Assembly: GCA_963682175.1 (NCBI GenBank)
Contig: OY821791.1
Span: 16,458,542 to 16,522,541 of the forward strand
Length of the DNA stretch: 64,000 nucleotides
Direction: 5' to 3'
DNA from: Triglochin maritima
Lineage: Eukaryota > Streptophyta > Magnoliopsida > Alismatales > Juncaginaceae
Shown: positions 43,823 through 55,062 of the stretch, in pieces
Layout: each line of letters opens with the position of its first letter
How positions within the stretch are numbered: the stretch's first letter is position 1
Notes under the pieces: model-generated
The model's input: the letters and a program-made list of their open reading frames with translations, nothing else
What the model was told of the DNA's origin: nothing
Databases searched by the model: none
Translations under genes and position numbers: made by a program

Positions 43823-44253
43823 TATTATATATCTGTACCATATTGTTTGGGGATTTTGAATCAAGAAAGATTAAAATTAAGTATAAACGTGATCATGTTC
43901 AAATATGTGGATTTAAATCAATATCTTATGTTTCATGTGTTTTTATGTTTTAATTTAAATAATACTTAAATATGATCGCAGTTTTACTCATGTTTATAGC
44001 TTAGCCAGTGATTTGGAAATCTGTATGTAATTTGTTTGGAAATTTTTAGGGATCTGTATATTCTTCATTGTAATTTGCAATTGCATTTCTGTGTAAATGT
44101 TGTCAAAAGCACGCTCCTGTTTACATGTGAAATCCTAAAATTCTAGTTGTCGTACGAACATCAATCCTGTTAGATCCAAGATTCGTAAGGCGTTAAAAAA
44201 GTAGTAAACATGTAGTAAGAAGTTAGGGTTAGGGTTTTCTATAAATTGAATGT
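43823..44253. other. Gene-less AT-rich flank
   Basis: Between the MULE and the copia A remnants. No ORF, RNA gene or terminal repeat could be recognised. Confidence 0.6.
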
Positions 44254-44298
44254 TTACTATTGGAGTGAAGGGCGGAAGCTCTGATGATAGTAGTATTC
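44254..44298 (-). repeat. Inverted scrap of copia A gag
   Basis: On the minus strand this 45-bp stretch (ILLSSELPPFTPI) matches gag of the same copia at about 52223-52263 (ILLSSKLPPFTQI). It abuts the RNase H fragment that runs in the opposite direction. Confidence 0.75.
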
Positions 44299-44717
44299 TT
44301 TGAGGAAACCTTGTCACTTGGAGGAGCAAAAAACAAAATGTTGTTGCAAGATCTAGCGCTGAAGCAGAATATCGTGCTATGACATCCACCACCAGCGAAC
44401 TAATATGGCTCAAACAACTCCTCAAAGAAATGATGGTTCCATACCATGAACCTATGCACATGTTCTGTGACAATCATGCTTCTCGTCACGTCGCCTCCAA
44501 TCTTGTGTTTCACGAACAAACAAAGCATATAGAAGTAGACTATCACTTCATCAGAGAAAAACTTCAGACTAAAGAAATCGAAGTCCCTTACGTTCCAAGT
44601 AAAGACCAACTCGCAGATATCTTCACCAAACCATTGGATCAAAAACAATTTCATAGCATTCTACACAAGTTGGGTTCCTTCAATCTCTTCCGGACTCAAC
44701 TTGAGGTGGAGTGTTAA
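44298..44717 (+). pseudogene. copia A RNase H, C-terminal fragment
   Basis: The frame with GNLVTWRSKKQNVVARSSAEAEYRAM begins at about 44298, right at the inverted gag scrap, and continues through MFCDNHASRHVASN to a stop at 44715-44717, just inside the following LTR. It contains the RNase H Glu (SSAEAEY) and Asp (FCDN) motifs and the HIEVDYHFIREK block, but the first Asp, all of RT and everything upstream are missing. It is the 3' end of a copia pol joined directly to its LTR, so it is not a working gene. The codon before GNLV is TGA where GGA would fit. Confidence 0.85.
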
Positions 44718-44927
44718 AAATACACAGCTCAGACTTGGAATGTCATCAATGCCATATCTCGAAATCCAAATCGTCTCATACAATTAATCCCTCTCGTCAA
44801 CCAAGGACTGCGAATCATAAAATCACATCTCTGTATTCAAACGGCTAGTTCAAACTAGTACCTATATAAACATACACAATTGTAATCGCAGAGCAAGAAA
44901 TAATATATACAAAACACATTTTTCACA
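44712..44927 (+). repeat. LTR of copia A (216 bp)
   Basis: TGTTAAAAATAC to TTTTTCACA, with an RNase H end on its left and a primer site and gag on its right. One LTR serves both as 3' LTR of the left fragment and 5' LTR of the right one. A TATATAAAC-type box lies near 44862. Confidence 0.85.
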
Positions 44928-44940
44928 TGATATCAGAGCA
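44928..44940 (+). other. Primer binding site of copia A
   Basis: TGATATCAGAGCA follows the LTR directly. It is TGGTATCAGAGC with one G-to-A change, so Met-tRNA type. A leader of about 290 bp without a gene follows up to the gag ATG at 45230. Confidence 0.8.
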
Positions 44941-45229
44941 ACGATCTCAGAATTAGGGAGTTCATCACCGGCGGCGAACCCCGAATTCACCACCTCAGAC
45001 ATCCTTTTTTTCATCATAGACTCCGACCACCTCATTATCTAAAACCCAAAACCAAACTACCCACCAAATCCCATCATCGGTCATACTGACCTCAGACTCA
45101 TTCGAACCACCGTAATACCCAAAACCCAAACCAAACAATCCGCCCAAAAATCTTCATCGGTCGTCAGACCTCAGAACGCCAAGTCACAGAGGTGGGGGGT
45201 GACACAAATCGCACCTCCAACCCCTCGCC

Positions 45230-45558
45230 ATGACATCAGAAGGATCCACACCACAAAGACTCACCACCCAACTCCTTAACGGGACAAATTACCTGTCATG
45301 GGCTCGGTCGGTCACCTTGTCTCTCAGCGGCAAGGGAAAGCGTGGTCACATCACGGGACGCACAACAAAACCAAGCATCGACGACGCAAAGTTCGAAGAA
45401 TGGCAGACCGCCGATCATCTTGCAATGACATGGGTACTCAACTCCATGCAACCTCAGATAGCGGAGCTGTTCATTTACTCTGACTCAGCCAAAGAGCTAT
45501 GGGCCTCAATTCACGATGTGTATGGTAAGCAACAAAACTTCGCCCATGTTTTTAAAGT
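45230..45558 (+). pseudogene. copia A gag, N-terminal part before the Athila insertion
   Basis: ATG 45230. LLNGTNYLSWARSVTLSL and GHITG are the DUF4219/UBN2-type start of a copia gag, followed by WVLNSMQPQIAELFIYSDSAKELW. Reading stays open to 45558, where an Athila element enters with target duplication AAAGT. The frame resumes exactly at 52031 once one duplication copy is removed; the extra codons up to 45601 belong to the LTR. As an uninterrupted gene it would start a single gag-pol frame. Confidence 0.88.
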
Positions 45559-46715
45559 TGATGAGAATTTTATTTATACCACAACAGCACGACGTCAATG
45601 AAGACGTGGCAAGTACGGGTCGAACACAAGGAGGGAGAGATATTATTATTTCTGTGATTTTCGATAAAGGAAAGAAAGAGAGAGAAATAAGTTTGGTTTG
45701 AGATTTTTGGTTTTTAATTTTCTAAAGCAAGAACAACAAAAGAAAAACTAAAAAGAAAACAAATATGGATAAGAGTCCAGCGAGTGGAGGTTTAGGTATC
45801 GGGTTTTGTTTAGAGAATTCTGAAACTTATAATAAATCACATAAGTTATAAAGCATTACATGATAAATGGTTCAACATAAACTCAAGTAATCAAAATATA
45901 CTAACACGAAATTAAAATAATAACATCATTCTTCTTCTCATCACCCTAAATCCGTCACCCCCACCCTTTGGAGAGAGTTAGAAACTCACGGATGAAGGGA
46001 AGGAGAAGGGGTCCTAGGGAAACCACAAAAGAAAACTAAAAACACAAAATAAAACAACAAAATTTTACTGCTAAAGCATGGAATAAAACAAGTTCCCCTT
46101 TCATTACATGATTCGGCCTTATTTATAGCCTCAACCGGGGATCCCAATACATGAAAGAAAAGTACACGAGTCAATACAACATTGGTAAAAATTTGAGCAC
46201 ACGGATCGACTTTTGTGCGGCGGACTCGCCGCATTTTGTACATGGGATGCGGCGGAATCGCCACCTTTTTGGCTCAGATTCTTTGCGTGTCTGGATTAAT
46301 TTCTTTCCTTTCTTTTGAGCTCCGAATTTATTTCTTCATATATTTGGAGATCCCAATTGATTTTTCTTTAGAATTTTTCCAAATTAATATTTTGGTATTT
46401 GTAATTGCAGTCGGGTCCTCGGCTTTTTTGCAATTAAGTCCCTGACTACTTTTGTGCTTAAGTCCTTGGCCTTTTTGTAATTAGGTCTTTGAATGCTTTT
46501 ATGCTTGGATGGACTTCTATTTGAATCCCGATAATCTTGACTTGGTCTTTATGATAGAAATGAGTCTCTTGCACGCATTTATGCTCGGGATATGGGTAAT
46601 TGGCATTCAGGTCCCTGTATTATGTAAATAAGACTAAACACATACCTTAGTAGCATTTATTGATATAAAATTAATCTATATGAAAGACATATGATGCAAT
46701 GTATGCAATGCATCA
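45559..46715 (-). repeat. 3' LTR of Athila 1
   Basis: TGATGAG..GCATCA as read on plus. TATAAAT on the minus strand at 46121-46127 is intact. The copy lacks about 45 bp present in the other LTR. Confidence 0.9.
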
Positions 46716-47182
46716 AATACCCCCACACCTAGATTTTGCTAGTCCATAGCAAAACAGAATATAAGAAAATTGAAAACAGGGAAATCCTAACTCACTTTCG
46801 TAGAAATCACGGTTGCACTTAGCATGTGCAACAAGCCTTTAAACCCCTAAGTTTCCTTAGAGGACGAGTTTTGTCTCGTGAGGGTTTTCAGTTGACACAC
46901 CCACAAAGTCTTAATTCAACATTTCATTAATAACTCTCAATATCTCCACCTCAACTTTATACATCTCTCTTAGAATTCTTGCATGCTCATTATATATATC
47001 TAACTCATAAAAATTCTGACTTGGTCTTTGTTCCTCCAACATTCACACCACTAACCCTTCTACACATGTTATTACTTATATTATTTCGCACGCCTCCTCT
47101 GGTGGTGAAGTATAATTCGGATCAACCATGACATGGATCATTCTTTTAACTTGGGGCCTTGAGTAAAGTTTTTTTTCCTTCG

Positions 47183-47335
47183 TTATTCAACACATTTGCT
47201 TTTTCTGACAATTTTACCCTTATTGCATTCGTGTAGATAGTTTGATCGATAATCCTGAGCTGGCAGACTCAAGTTACCGAGTTTTAAGATACCCCTACGG
47301 ACCAGTGACTCGAAGGCTTGGGCTTTTGTAATCAT
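47183..47335 (-). pseudogene. Athila 1 copy of the conserved 3'-tail small ORF (truncated)
   Basis: Fifty codons from ATG 47335 (MITKAQAFESLVRRGIL) to TAA. It matches the first half of the 89-aa ORF at 59419-59688 in Athila 2, then ends early. Around it, 46733-47700 holds no other gene and matches the tail of Athila 2. Confidence 0.6.
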
Positions 47336-48036
47336 TTTGCAAAATGTGCTTTCCTCACTTTATTCCTTTATTTTTACTTTTATTTTCCTCAAGGCTTAAT
47401 TGCTATTAGAAGTCTACACCTGCCGGTATATTTTACTCAACCTCTGCTTTTTATCAACCACTTCAAAGATTTGATTCATCCAATTTAAGTGCATACATGT
47501 CTTAAAGGGTAATGGGTTATTTCTGTGGAACTTAGATTTATGTCATAGTTTCTACAAGCAGAACTATATAATAAGGAACAAAAACTCAATGCAATTTGTA
47601 CTCGGGTTTTGGTGGTTCAATCTTAAGCTATGTCATGGAACATTGATTTTTTTTAAATAAATATAGATAGATAGATAAACACCCCCACACCTAAATCATG
47701 CATTGTCTTCAATGAATGTGAGCAAGATACTACATGGATTTATACATGAAAAAGGAAAGATCTCACCAACGTGAAGTACAAAGGAAAGTTCATGGCTATG
47801 TTGATGGACAAAAACCCGAATTCCCTCAAAACCTGTGAGATGCTAAAGAAGGGATACAAATACGTGAAAGAAATGGAGCCCAAATACACAAGGGTTGGGG
47901 CTCACAACAATCAATGCTCACTGAAGGAGTCTTTTATTGTACTTCTTTTTTTTATTTTTTTTTATATAACTATGTACAAACATAAGTTCCCATCTTCATT
48001 TGTCAAAAGACATCAAATGGGAACCTCAAGAGTGGG

Positions 48037-49551
48037 TCAATGCACTTGGAAAAGGAACATGACACCACCCGGGGCCAGAATATGCATGCGTGGGCCGCCT
48101 TCACAAAGAGCACCAGATGAAATGAGAGGTTCATGAATTGGAGGCAAAGGCGTCTCATTCAAAGGATCAAACTGAAAGAGTTTGAACCTCTCAAGAGTTT
48201 GGGAAATGAGGGGCAACGGAAGAAGAGTTTCTCCCGTTGCTTTTCTGAAGTTCTGATCGTCAATCCAAACTCTCCAACCAATAGGCTGGTGCGTCGGAAT
48301 GAGGTCAAGAACCTCGTTAGGCATGTCCGACACACCAGGTGAACAAAAAGTGGGTCTCATACCCAAGGTATCTTCCAAGGAACTTATAATACCCTCATGA
48401 GCTATGTAGTTGTTTGATGTTCCATCATTTCCAAGATGATCGGGAACAATGGTGAGAGGTAGACTCTCATCAGGTTGTTTGAAATTGAGGGTACTAGGGA
48501 GATCTTGCTCCACCAGAGGTGAGTCCTTAAGAGACACAACATGAAGATTATGCGGCTCAAGGGCCACGAGACAAAAAGATAAGGCATAATCCTGTGCCGA
48601 CTCATAATGAAATTGGTCCATGTTTTTCTCAATTTGAATCGAATCCTCCACTAAGTGATCGTGAATTGAAACCCCAAGTCCCTCAGACTGACTAGGAGTT
48701 TGACTTTGAAAGATTGTGCTTTGAATTTGTGGATGTGGTGGTGGTTCGATATCAAAAGATGAATCCTCATGTTGACAAGAAAAGTTACTCTCCTCACGTT
48801 CACGTAATTGCTGAGACATTTGACTCAATTGCAGTATCATATTTTGTGTGGACTGTTGAGTGGTTTCCATGAACGTAAGGAAAGTTTGTTCCAAGGAATC
48901 AGGTATGCGGTCAACTATGAGGTTCAAGTCAGAGCTTGGGAAATTTTGAGGTTGGGTGTTGGTGGGCTGAGAATAAGTCCAATGATTTAAAGTGGGGTGT
49001 TGGTAGAATTCTGGGTATTCAGGAGAAGGATACTGGGGTGAAAATCAAGTACAAGAATTTAGATATGATTTGTCTCCCCACGAATCCATCACTCTCGGGT
49101 TGAACGTGGATGCGTAATGGTCATATTGAGCATTTTGGGAAAATGTATGCTCATACTCAGGCTCTGGGGGAACATAAGGACATTCCCTGATAACATGACC
49201 ACTCAACCCACAATAGTCGCACGGTACGGCTACTGGAGCCACCGGTGCACTCATGTTGTCTGCCATACGCATGAAGGAGGCCAAAGTTTGTTGTAATGTC
49301 TCAGTTTGTTGACCAACATATGATCCAACATAACTAGATTGTGGTCTAGCAGTCGGTGCCTCTCTCATGTTACCCCAATATGAAAATTGCTCAGTCACAC
49401 AATTAGGATTGTCCCAACCATATGGGGTGTTGGTCTGAGAGACCCCAGGTTGCATGGGTCCAGAATACCAGGAAGCATTGTCCTGGTCCCAACAATGATA
49501 TGGATGGTTGCCCATGTAACCATGCATCTCAACAAAACACTCTCGAGTCAA
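48037..49551 (-). pseudogene. Athila 1 gag-like ORF with RT-like relic, one in-frame stop
   Basis: One minus-strand frame of about 505 codons with a single TGA at 49045-49047. It opens without a convincing start (first ATG about codon 9). A Tyr/Trp/Pro-rich part leads to a zinc knuckle CDYCGLSGHVIREC at about 49160-49201, as at the end of an Athila Gag, but the capsid domain that should precede it is missing. A long acidic region follows, then GWRVWIDDQNFRKAT..LPLPLISQTLERF near 48200-48290, which resembles the GWRVCIDYRKLN..FPLPFIDQMLERL start of Athila RT with the catalytic parts gone. The frame closes at 48037. A gene-less leader (49552-50796) precedes it; its sequence is shared with Athila 2. 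Confidence 0.65.
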
Positions 49552-50796
49552 CCACTCTCACCCTCACGAGGCTAAGCAAGCACAAGTTCCCGACTCGACC
49601 CTAAAATGCTAACAGAGAGTGTAAAGGGGAGGAGACTAGAACGTAGAAGTAGGTGAGAAGAAGATGACTCAGAGGAGAAGGGAAACTTAACTCTAAAAGA
49701 TAGATGAGAGAGTTGGTCAGAAGTTTCCTAAACAAGCACGATTCAAACAATCCTAGACCTAATGTCGCTTAAATCTAGACGACTCCTAACTGGTTGAGTC
49801 GAATTGGTTCGCTTGATTCACCTCCCTCACTAATTAAACCAAATTGGCTAGGCAGTGTATAACTAGTGGGGGCGCTTCCAACAGAGTCGGTGCCAATTAG
49901 ACAACCACTTCGCTTGGAAGACTTAGGTCAACACAAAAACACTTTCTAGACACCAAATTAAATTCGATCAGCTTCAAGTCATAGCAAGTCAAACCAATCT
50001 TCTCCTTAATTGAGTCCGAGTCCTTAGGGGCCAATGCCTAATTGATTTTAATTTTAAGGCTTGGGTGACACTTTAGGATTGTGATTTGTGGGCCACAGAA
50101 GGGTGATGAAATCCCCACCGTATCTTTTCCTACGGAGTTGCCCTTAAGATAGTTTAACTTAAATCTAGCAAAGATAGTCAAACATTGGTCTTTAATTGGG
50201 GGACAATTGCAAGGTTGTATACAAGCTAATTTATATGCTTAAATGCAATTGATAAAAACCACGCACGTACCTTGCCTCCAACACTCTTCAACAAAAATTA
50301 ATTTGCAAGAATTTAGCAAGAATAATGCAAACAAAACACTATATGATGCATGCACTAAGTCCTTCTGATTTTGCCAATTTTTAGGTCAGAGTTGAATTAT
50401 TGCCAATTATGGAATTTCAGCCTAACACGTGCAGTTCTACGAAAAGGAAATTTTCCGAAATTAGAAATTACGAGGAAAAAGGCAACAAAGGTTACCTCCG
50501 CACGCTCAGTCGGGTTTGCCCCCGCTCTCGCAAATTTCCAGATGCTCTACGCGTCCATCCAGAGATGGAGACAACCCCAGAAAAATTTGAAGCCCAGAGG
50601 CTTCAGACGTGCGGCGGATCCGCCGCAAGTTCTTCTTTGGATGCGGCGATTTCGCCGCCCTTCTTGCTCCGAATGTGCCCGGATTTCGCCGCGCACTCTG
50701 TCGTCTCCTGAAACGCAAACCCAAATAGTTAGATCACGAACACGATAAACAGAATAGAATCGAAATCACAAAAAATAAACAAAATCTTCGTCGCCT

Positions 50797-50813
50797 CCCC
50801 GGCAACGGCGCCA
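50797..50813 (-). other. Primer binding site of Athila 1 (tRNA-Asp)
   Basis: On the minus strand TGGCGCCGTTGCCGGGG, an exact complement of the plant tRNA-Asp 3' end, six bases from the LTR. This is the hallmark primer of Athila elements. Confidence 0.92.
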
Positions 50814-50819
50814 AAAACT

Positions 50820-52025
50820 TGATGAGAATTTTATTTATACCGCAAGTGCACGACGTCAATGAAGACGTGGCAAGTACGGGTCGAACACAAGGAGGGAGAG
50901 ATATTGTTATTTTTGTGATTTTTGATTAAGGAAAGAAAGAGAGAGAAATAAGTTTGGTTTGAGATGTTTGGTTTTTAATTTTCTAAAGCAAGAACAACAA
51001 AAGAAAAACTAAAAAGAAAACAAATATGGATGAGAGTCCAGCGGGTGGAGGTTTAGATATCGGGTTTTGTTTAGAGAATTCTGAAACTTATAATAAATCA
51101 CATTAGTTATAAAGCATTACATGGTAAATGATTCAACATAAACTCAAGTAACCAAAATATACTAACACGAAATTAAAATAAGAACATCATTCTTCTTCTC
51201 ATCACCCTAAATCTGTCACCCCGGCCCACCCTTTGGAGAGAGTTAGAAACTCATGGATGGAGGGAAAGAGAAGGGGTCCTAGGTAAACCACAAAAGAAAA
51301 CTAAAAACACAAAATAAAACAACAAAATTTTATTGCTAAAGCATGGAATAAAACAAGTTCCCCTTTCATTACATGATTCGGCCTTATTTACAACGTCAAC
51401 CGGGGATCCCAATACATAAAAGAAAAGTACACGCGTCAATACAACATTGGTAAAAATTTGAGCACACGGATTGACTTTTGTGCGGTGGAATCGCCGCATT
51501 TTGTACATGGGATGCGGCGGAATCGCCACCTTTTTGGCTCAGATTCGGTCCGGATTTTTCCTGTGTGTTTATGGTATGATTTAAATGTCCTTTGCGTGTC
51601 TGGATTAATTTCTTTCCTTTCTTTTGAGCTCCGAATTTATTTCTTCATATATTTGGAGATCCTAATTGATTTTTTCTTTAGAATTTTTCCAAATTAATAT
51701 TTTGGTATTTGTAATTGCATTCGGGTCCTCGGATTTTTTGCAATTAAGTCCCTCGCTACTTTTGTGCTTAAGTCCTTGGCCTTTTTGTAATTAGGTCTTT
51801 GAATGCTTTTATGCTTGGATGGACTTCCATTTGAATCCCGATAATCTTGACTTGGTCTTCATGATAGAAATGAGTCTCTTGCACGCATTTATGCTCGGGA
51901 TATGGGTAATTTGCATTCAGGTCCCTGTATTATGTAAATAAGACTAAACACATACCTTAGTAGCATTTATTGATATAAAATTAATCTAAATGAAAGACAT
52001 ATGATGCAATGTATGCAATGCATCA
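50820..52025 (-). repeat. 5' LTR of Athila 1
   Basis: 1206 bp. The TATA position seen in the other LTRs reads TTGTAAATA here (about 51386-51394, minus), so the promoter of this copy may be weakened. Confidence 0.9.
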
Positions 52026-54356
52026 AAAGTCAAGCAAGAACTAGCGCAAACAAAACAAGGGTCAAAATCTGTAACCGAATATGTCGGTGCACTTAAAAGT
52101 CGGTGGGACGAGCTCGGGGTTTATGAACCACCGAGCAACGATCCTAAAATTATTAAGGAAAGAGACGAGCAGAATCGAGTCTACCAGTTCTTGGTAGTAC
52201 TCGATCCTAGCTACGAGCCTCTAAAATCGCAAATACTACTATCATCAAAGCTTCCGCCCTTCACTCAAATCATTGCAATGGTTCAACGGGAAGAAACCCG
52301 AAGACATGCCATGCCTCAAACCAACAACAGAGAAAACCAAGCGTTTGCCACAACACAACACCAAAACCAAAAAGGAAGAGGACACTTCGGAAAACACAAG
52401 GACGAACATTGTGACAACTGCAAGAAACAGGGACACAGTCGCGACAGGTGCTGGTTCCTCTACCCGCACCTCCGGCCACCAAAAGATGGAACCGGAGAAA
52501 GAAGGAGCGATAGCAGAGGAAATCCTAGCACTGGTAGCAGAGTAAATGTCGCCTCTCATAACCCTAACCCTAACTTTGGAGGCGAAAAATCAAAATGGGC
52601 ACAGTCCCGGTCTGGGTCCGGATGTCGAGGGTATTTATCCTCTGATTACACAGATATCCAGCTACCTGAACTCGGAAATAAAGCGAATGGGCATTTCGGG
52701 TTGGATCTGGATCCGTGTATGAGTGTTGATAGTCATGGGCTCGGGTCAGCGGGTCATGGGCCCGGATCAGCACATAATGGGCTCCATTCCTCAAGTGACC
52801 ATGGGCCAGGATCTTTACACAAAGAATTAGGTCATGTGCTGGCCCACCTCAACAGCATGCTACACAATTCCGGTCAAAATCAGAATCAACAAGGTAATGG
52901 GTCAGGTATTATTTCAACTCACATCTCTTGCAACCATACTTTTTCCCCTAGTTCATGGATTATAGACACTGGAGCTACTGACCACATGACCATAAATAAA
53001 GATCTTATATGCAATATTCAAAATCACCCAAACATAAACAAATTTGTGACTGTGGCAAATGGAAATCAAGTAAAAATTAGCGGTACATGACAATCAACAT
53101 TCCTAAATAACACATCCGAAAATATATTATATGTCCCCGAATTTACATCTAGCCTTTTGTCTGTTCCAAGGATAACAATTTTTTTTAATTGTAATGCTAT
53201 TTTCTCACCATATGATGTGTTATTTCAGGACCGAGTATCAGGGAAGATGATTGGTGGAGGCACTCTCATCAATGGCCTTTACATACTTGAAAAATCGAAC
53301 AATACCTTCCATGCTAATAATGTGTCATGTTATACACCTGAACTTCTGCATAAACGCATGGGACACCCATCTTTTCCTGTATTGAAAAAATTATTTCCTA
53401 GCATAAATCCAAACATTGAATTATGTTGTGAGACCTGTCGTCTTGCAAAACAAACCAGGTTACCTTTTCATTCCTCCACCACTAAAACTAGGACACCCTT
53501 AGAGCTAGTCCAGTCTGACATTTGTGGCCCTACTCCAGTTGAGTCATATAATGGCTTTAAATATTTTATCACGTTTATCGATGATTTTTCTCGTACCACT
53601 TGGTTATACCTGCTTAAATCCAAATCTGAAGTTTTTTCTATTTTTTGCGAATATGTTGTTTTGGTTGAAAACATGTATGACACGAAAATTAAAACCTTTA
53701 GGTCAGATAATGGTGCTGAATACACTAGCACTCTATTTCAAACTTTCTTAAAAGAAAAAGGTATTTATCACCAAACTACTTGTCTAAATACCCCTGAACA
53801 AAATGGTATCTCCGAAAGAAAAAACCGACATCTTCTAAATGTCACCCGATCCCTGTTATTTCAAACCAAAGTTCCCATAAATTTCTGGTCTGAAGCTATT
53901 TTAAACGCGGTTTATCTTATCAATCGTCTACCTAGCCCTATTCTTGACAATAAACAACCCTTGGAAATTTTGAATAAAAGGAAGATGGGCGTTGATCACC
54001 TCAAGGTTTTTGGTTGTGTGTGTCACGTACATAAGAAACGGGTTGATAAATTTGACTCTCACTCTGTCAAAGCTATCTTTCTTGGGTATTCTTTCCACAA
54101 GAAAGGAAACAAATGCTATAACCCTACGAATTGCAAACTTTATATTTCCAGGGATGTCTCCTTCTCTGAAAAAGAATCATACTTCGAATCTATGACTAAC
54201 ACTCCTGCAGGTACAACTTTTCCTCTCCCAACCATTGACTTATTTTCAAACGAGTTCTTTCGCCATGAGGACACTCCTTTTCCTGAAAGGGGGGGGGGAA
54301 AAATAGTACTCCGGATGGACAAGGAGAACACCACAATGAACCGGTCCAAGGAGTAG
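52026..54356 (+). pseudogene. copia A gag (rest), protease and integrase
   Basis: Same frame as 45230. The gag helical part (YVGALKSRWDELGVY) is followed by a zinc knuckle CDNCKKQGHSRDRC (CX2CX4HX4C) near 52411, a polar linker, then the protease active site WIIDTGATDHMT near 52960. TGA at 53088-53090 interrupts the frame once. Integrase follows in the same frame: HKRMGHPS and CCETCRLAKQ, DICGP, FRSDNGAEY and NGISERKNRHL, ending with the FLGYSFHKKGNKCYNP block. A run of ten G at 54289-54298 shifts the frame just before the stop at 54354-54356; in the shifted frame the usual integrase-RT linker continues to 54368. RT is absent because another element's LTR begins at 54369. Confidence 0.88.
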
Positions 54357-54368
54357 CCCCCACAAGAC

Positions 54369-55062
54369 TGTAGGATTTCATGTTTAATTACACATATATA
54401 TTTTCGAAATTTTTATGCATAATAAGGATCAATTCCAATTTTCTATGATTTGTTTCATGCATGCATCGGTTTGTTTCAATAACTAGTTTCAAAACTTTAT
54501 TAAAACAAACATGGGACTCCGAAATTCATACCTAGAAGTTCTCTAAAACTTCTTGAAGATCCGGAGATGTTGAGGATGCTTGTCGCTGCGCCGGATGCCT
54601 CAGAGAATTCACCAAACTCTAAACAAGATTGGAGAGAGAAAAGCTAGCCTCTCAATCTCCAATAGGGTTTAGAATCCAATTACTAACCCCTCTTTAGTTC
54701 CCTTCAGAAGAAGATCTCTGAAAACTAAAACTAAACTCAATAATTAAGGTGAAATTCGTGGAGAATTATGGAGAGAGAAGTTTGCATAAGAAAATAATGA
54801 ATTAATTGATGAGGTAATGAGATAAACTTGTATTTATAAGTTCTCTCCAAATTACCTATTCATGTGCAACCTCTTGCCCATGATTTCATGCAAAGTGCCA
54901 TCTAACCATCCATTATTTGCTAACAAATAATCTCAGCCACGAATCAAATCAATTATGGACCAATTCCATGCATGATCTAATTAATTCTTAAATTAATTCT
55001 GCAGAAACCGTCTGGACCGGTCAACCGTTTGGAGGTTCGGTCGACCGTTCGAACCAAGTTTG
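54369..55062 (-). repeat. Partial LTR of a Tork/Angela-like copia (B)
   Basis: 694 bp corresponding to the 3' end of the LTR described next (shared start TGTAGGATTTCATGTTTAAT as read on plus), with many differences. It contains a minus-strand TATAAATA at 54831-54838 and one CGGTCGACCG at 55038. It directly follows the broken copia A pol and directly precedes a full LTR of its own family. Confidence 0.75.

Larger units (their letters stand above)
45559..52025 (-). mobile_element. Non-autonomous Athila element 1
   Basis: 6467 bp between exact AAAGT duplications (45554-45558 and 52026-52030) inside copia A gag. In its own (minus) direction: 5' LTR 52025-50820, Asp-tRNA primer site, leader of about 1.2 kb, one gag-like ORF, a 3' tail, polypurine tract, 3' LTR 46715-45559. 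The Asp-tRNA primer site is typical of Athila. RT, RNase H and integrase are missing apart from a short RT-like relic, so any movement needed proteins in trans. The LTRs (1157 and 1206 bp) differ by a roughly 45-bp indel near 46281/51551 and scattered substitutions. Confidence 0.9.

Noticed and set aside
44225..44240. Telomere-like GTTAGGGTTAGGGTTT stretch
   Set aside because: Only about two repeats, inside ordinary AT-rich DNA; no evidence of an interstitial telomere tract.
46215..46445. Short hydrophobic ORF in the Athila LTR (also at 51458-51697)
   Set aside because: T-rich LTR sequence; the frame is not kept between LTR copies.
50371..50748. 125-codon plus ORF in Athila 1 leader
   Set aside because: Lies antisense in the non-coding leader; the corresponding leader of Athila 2 (63625-63906) does not keep the same frame.
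50797..50813. A tRNA-Asp gene
   Set aside because: Only the 3' acceptor end is matched; no D or anticodon arms precede it. It is a retrotransposon primer site.
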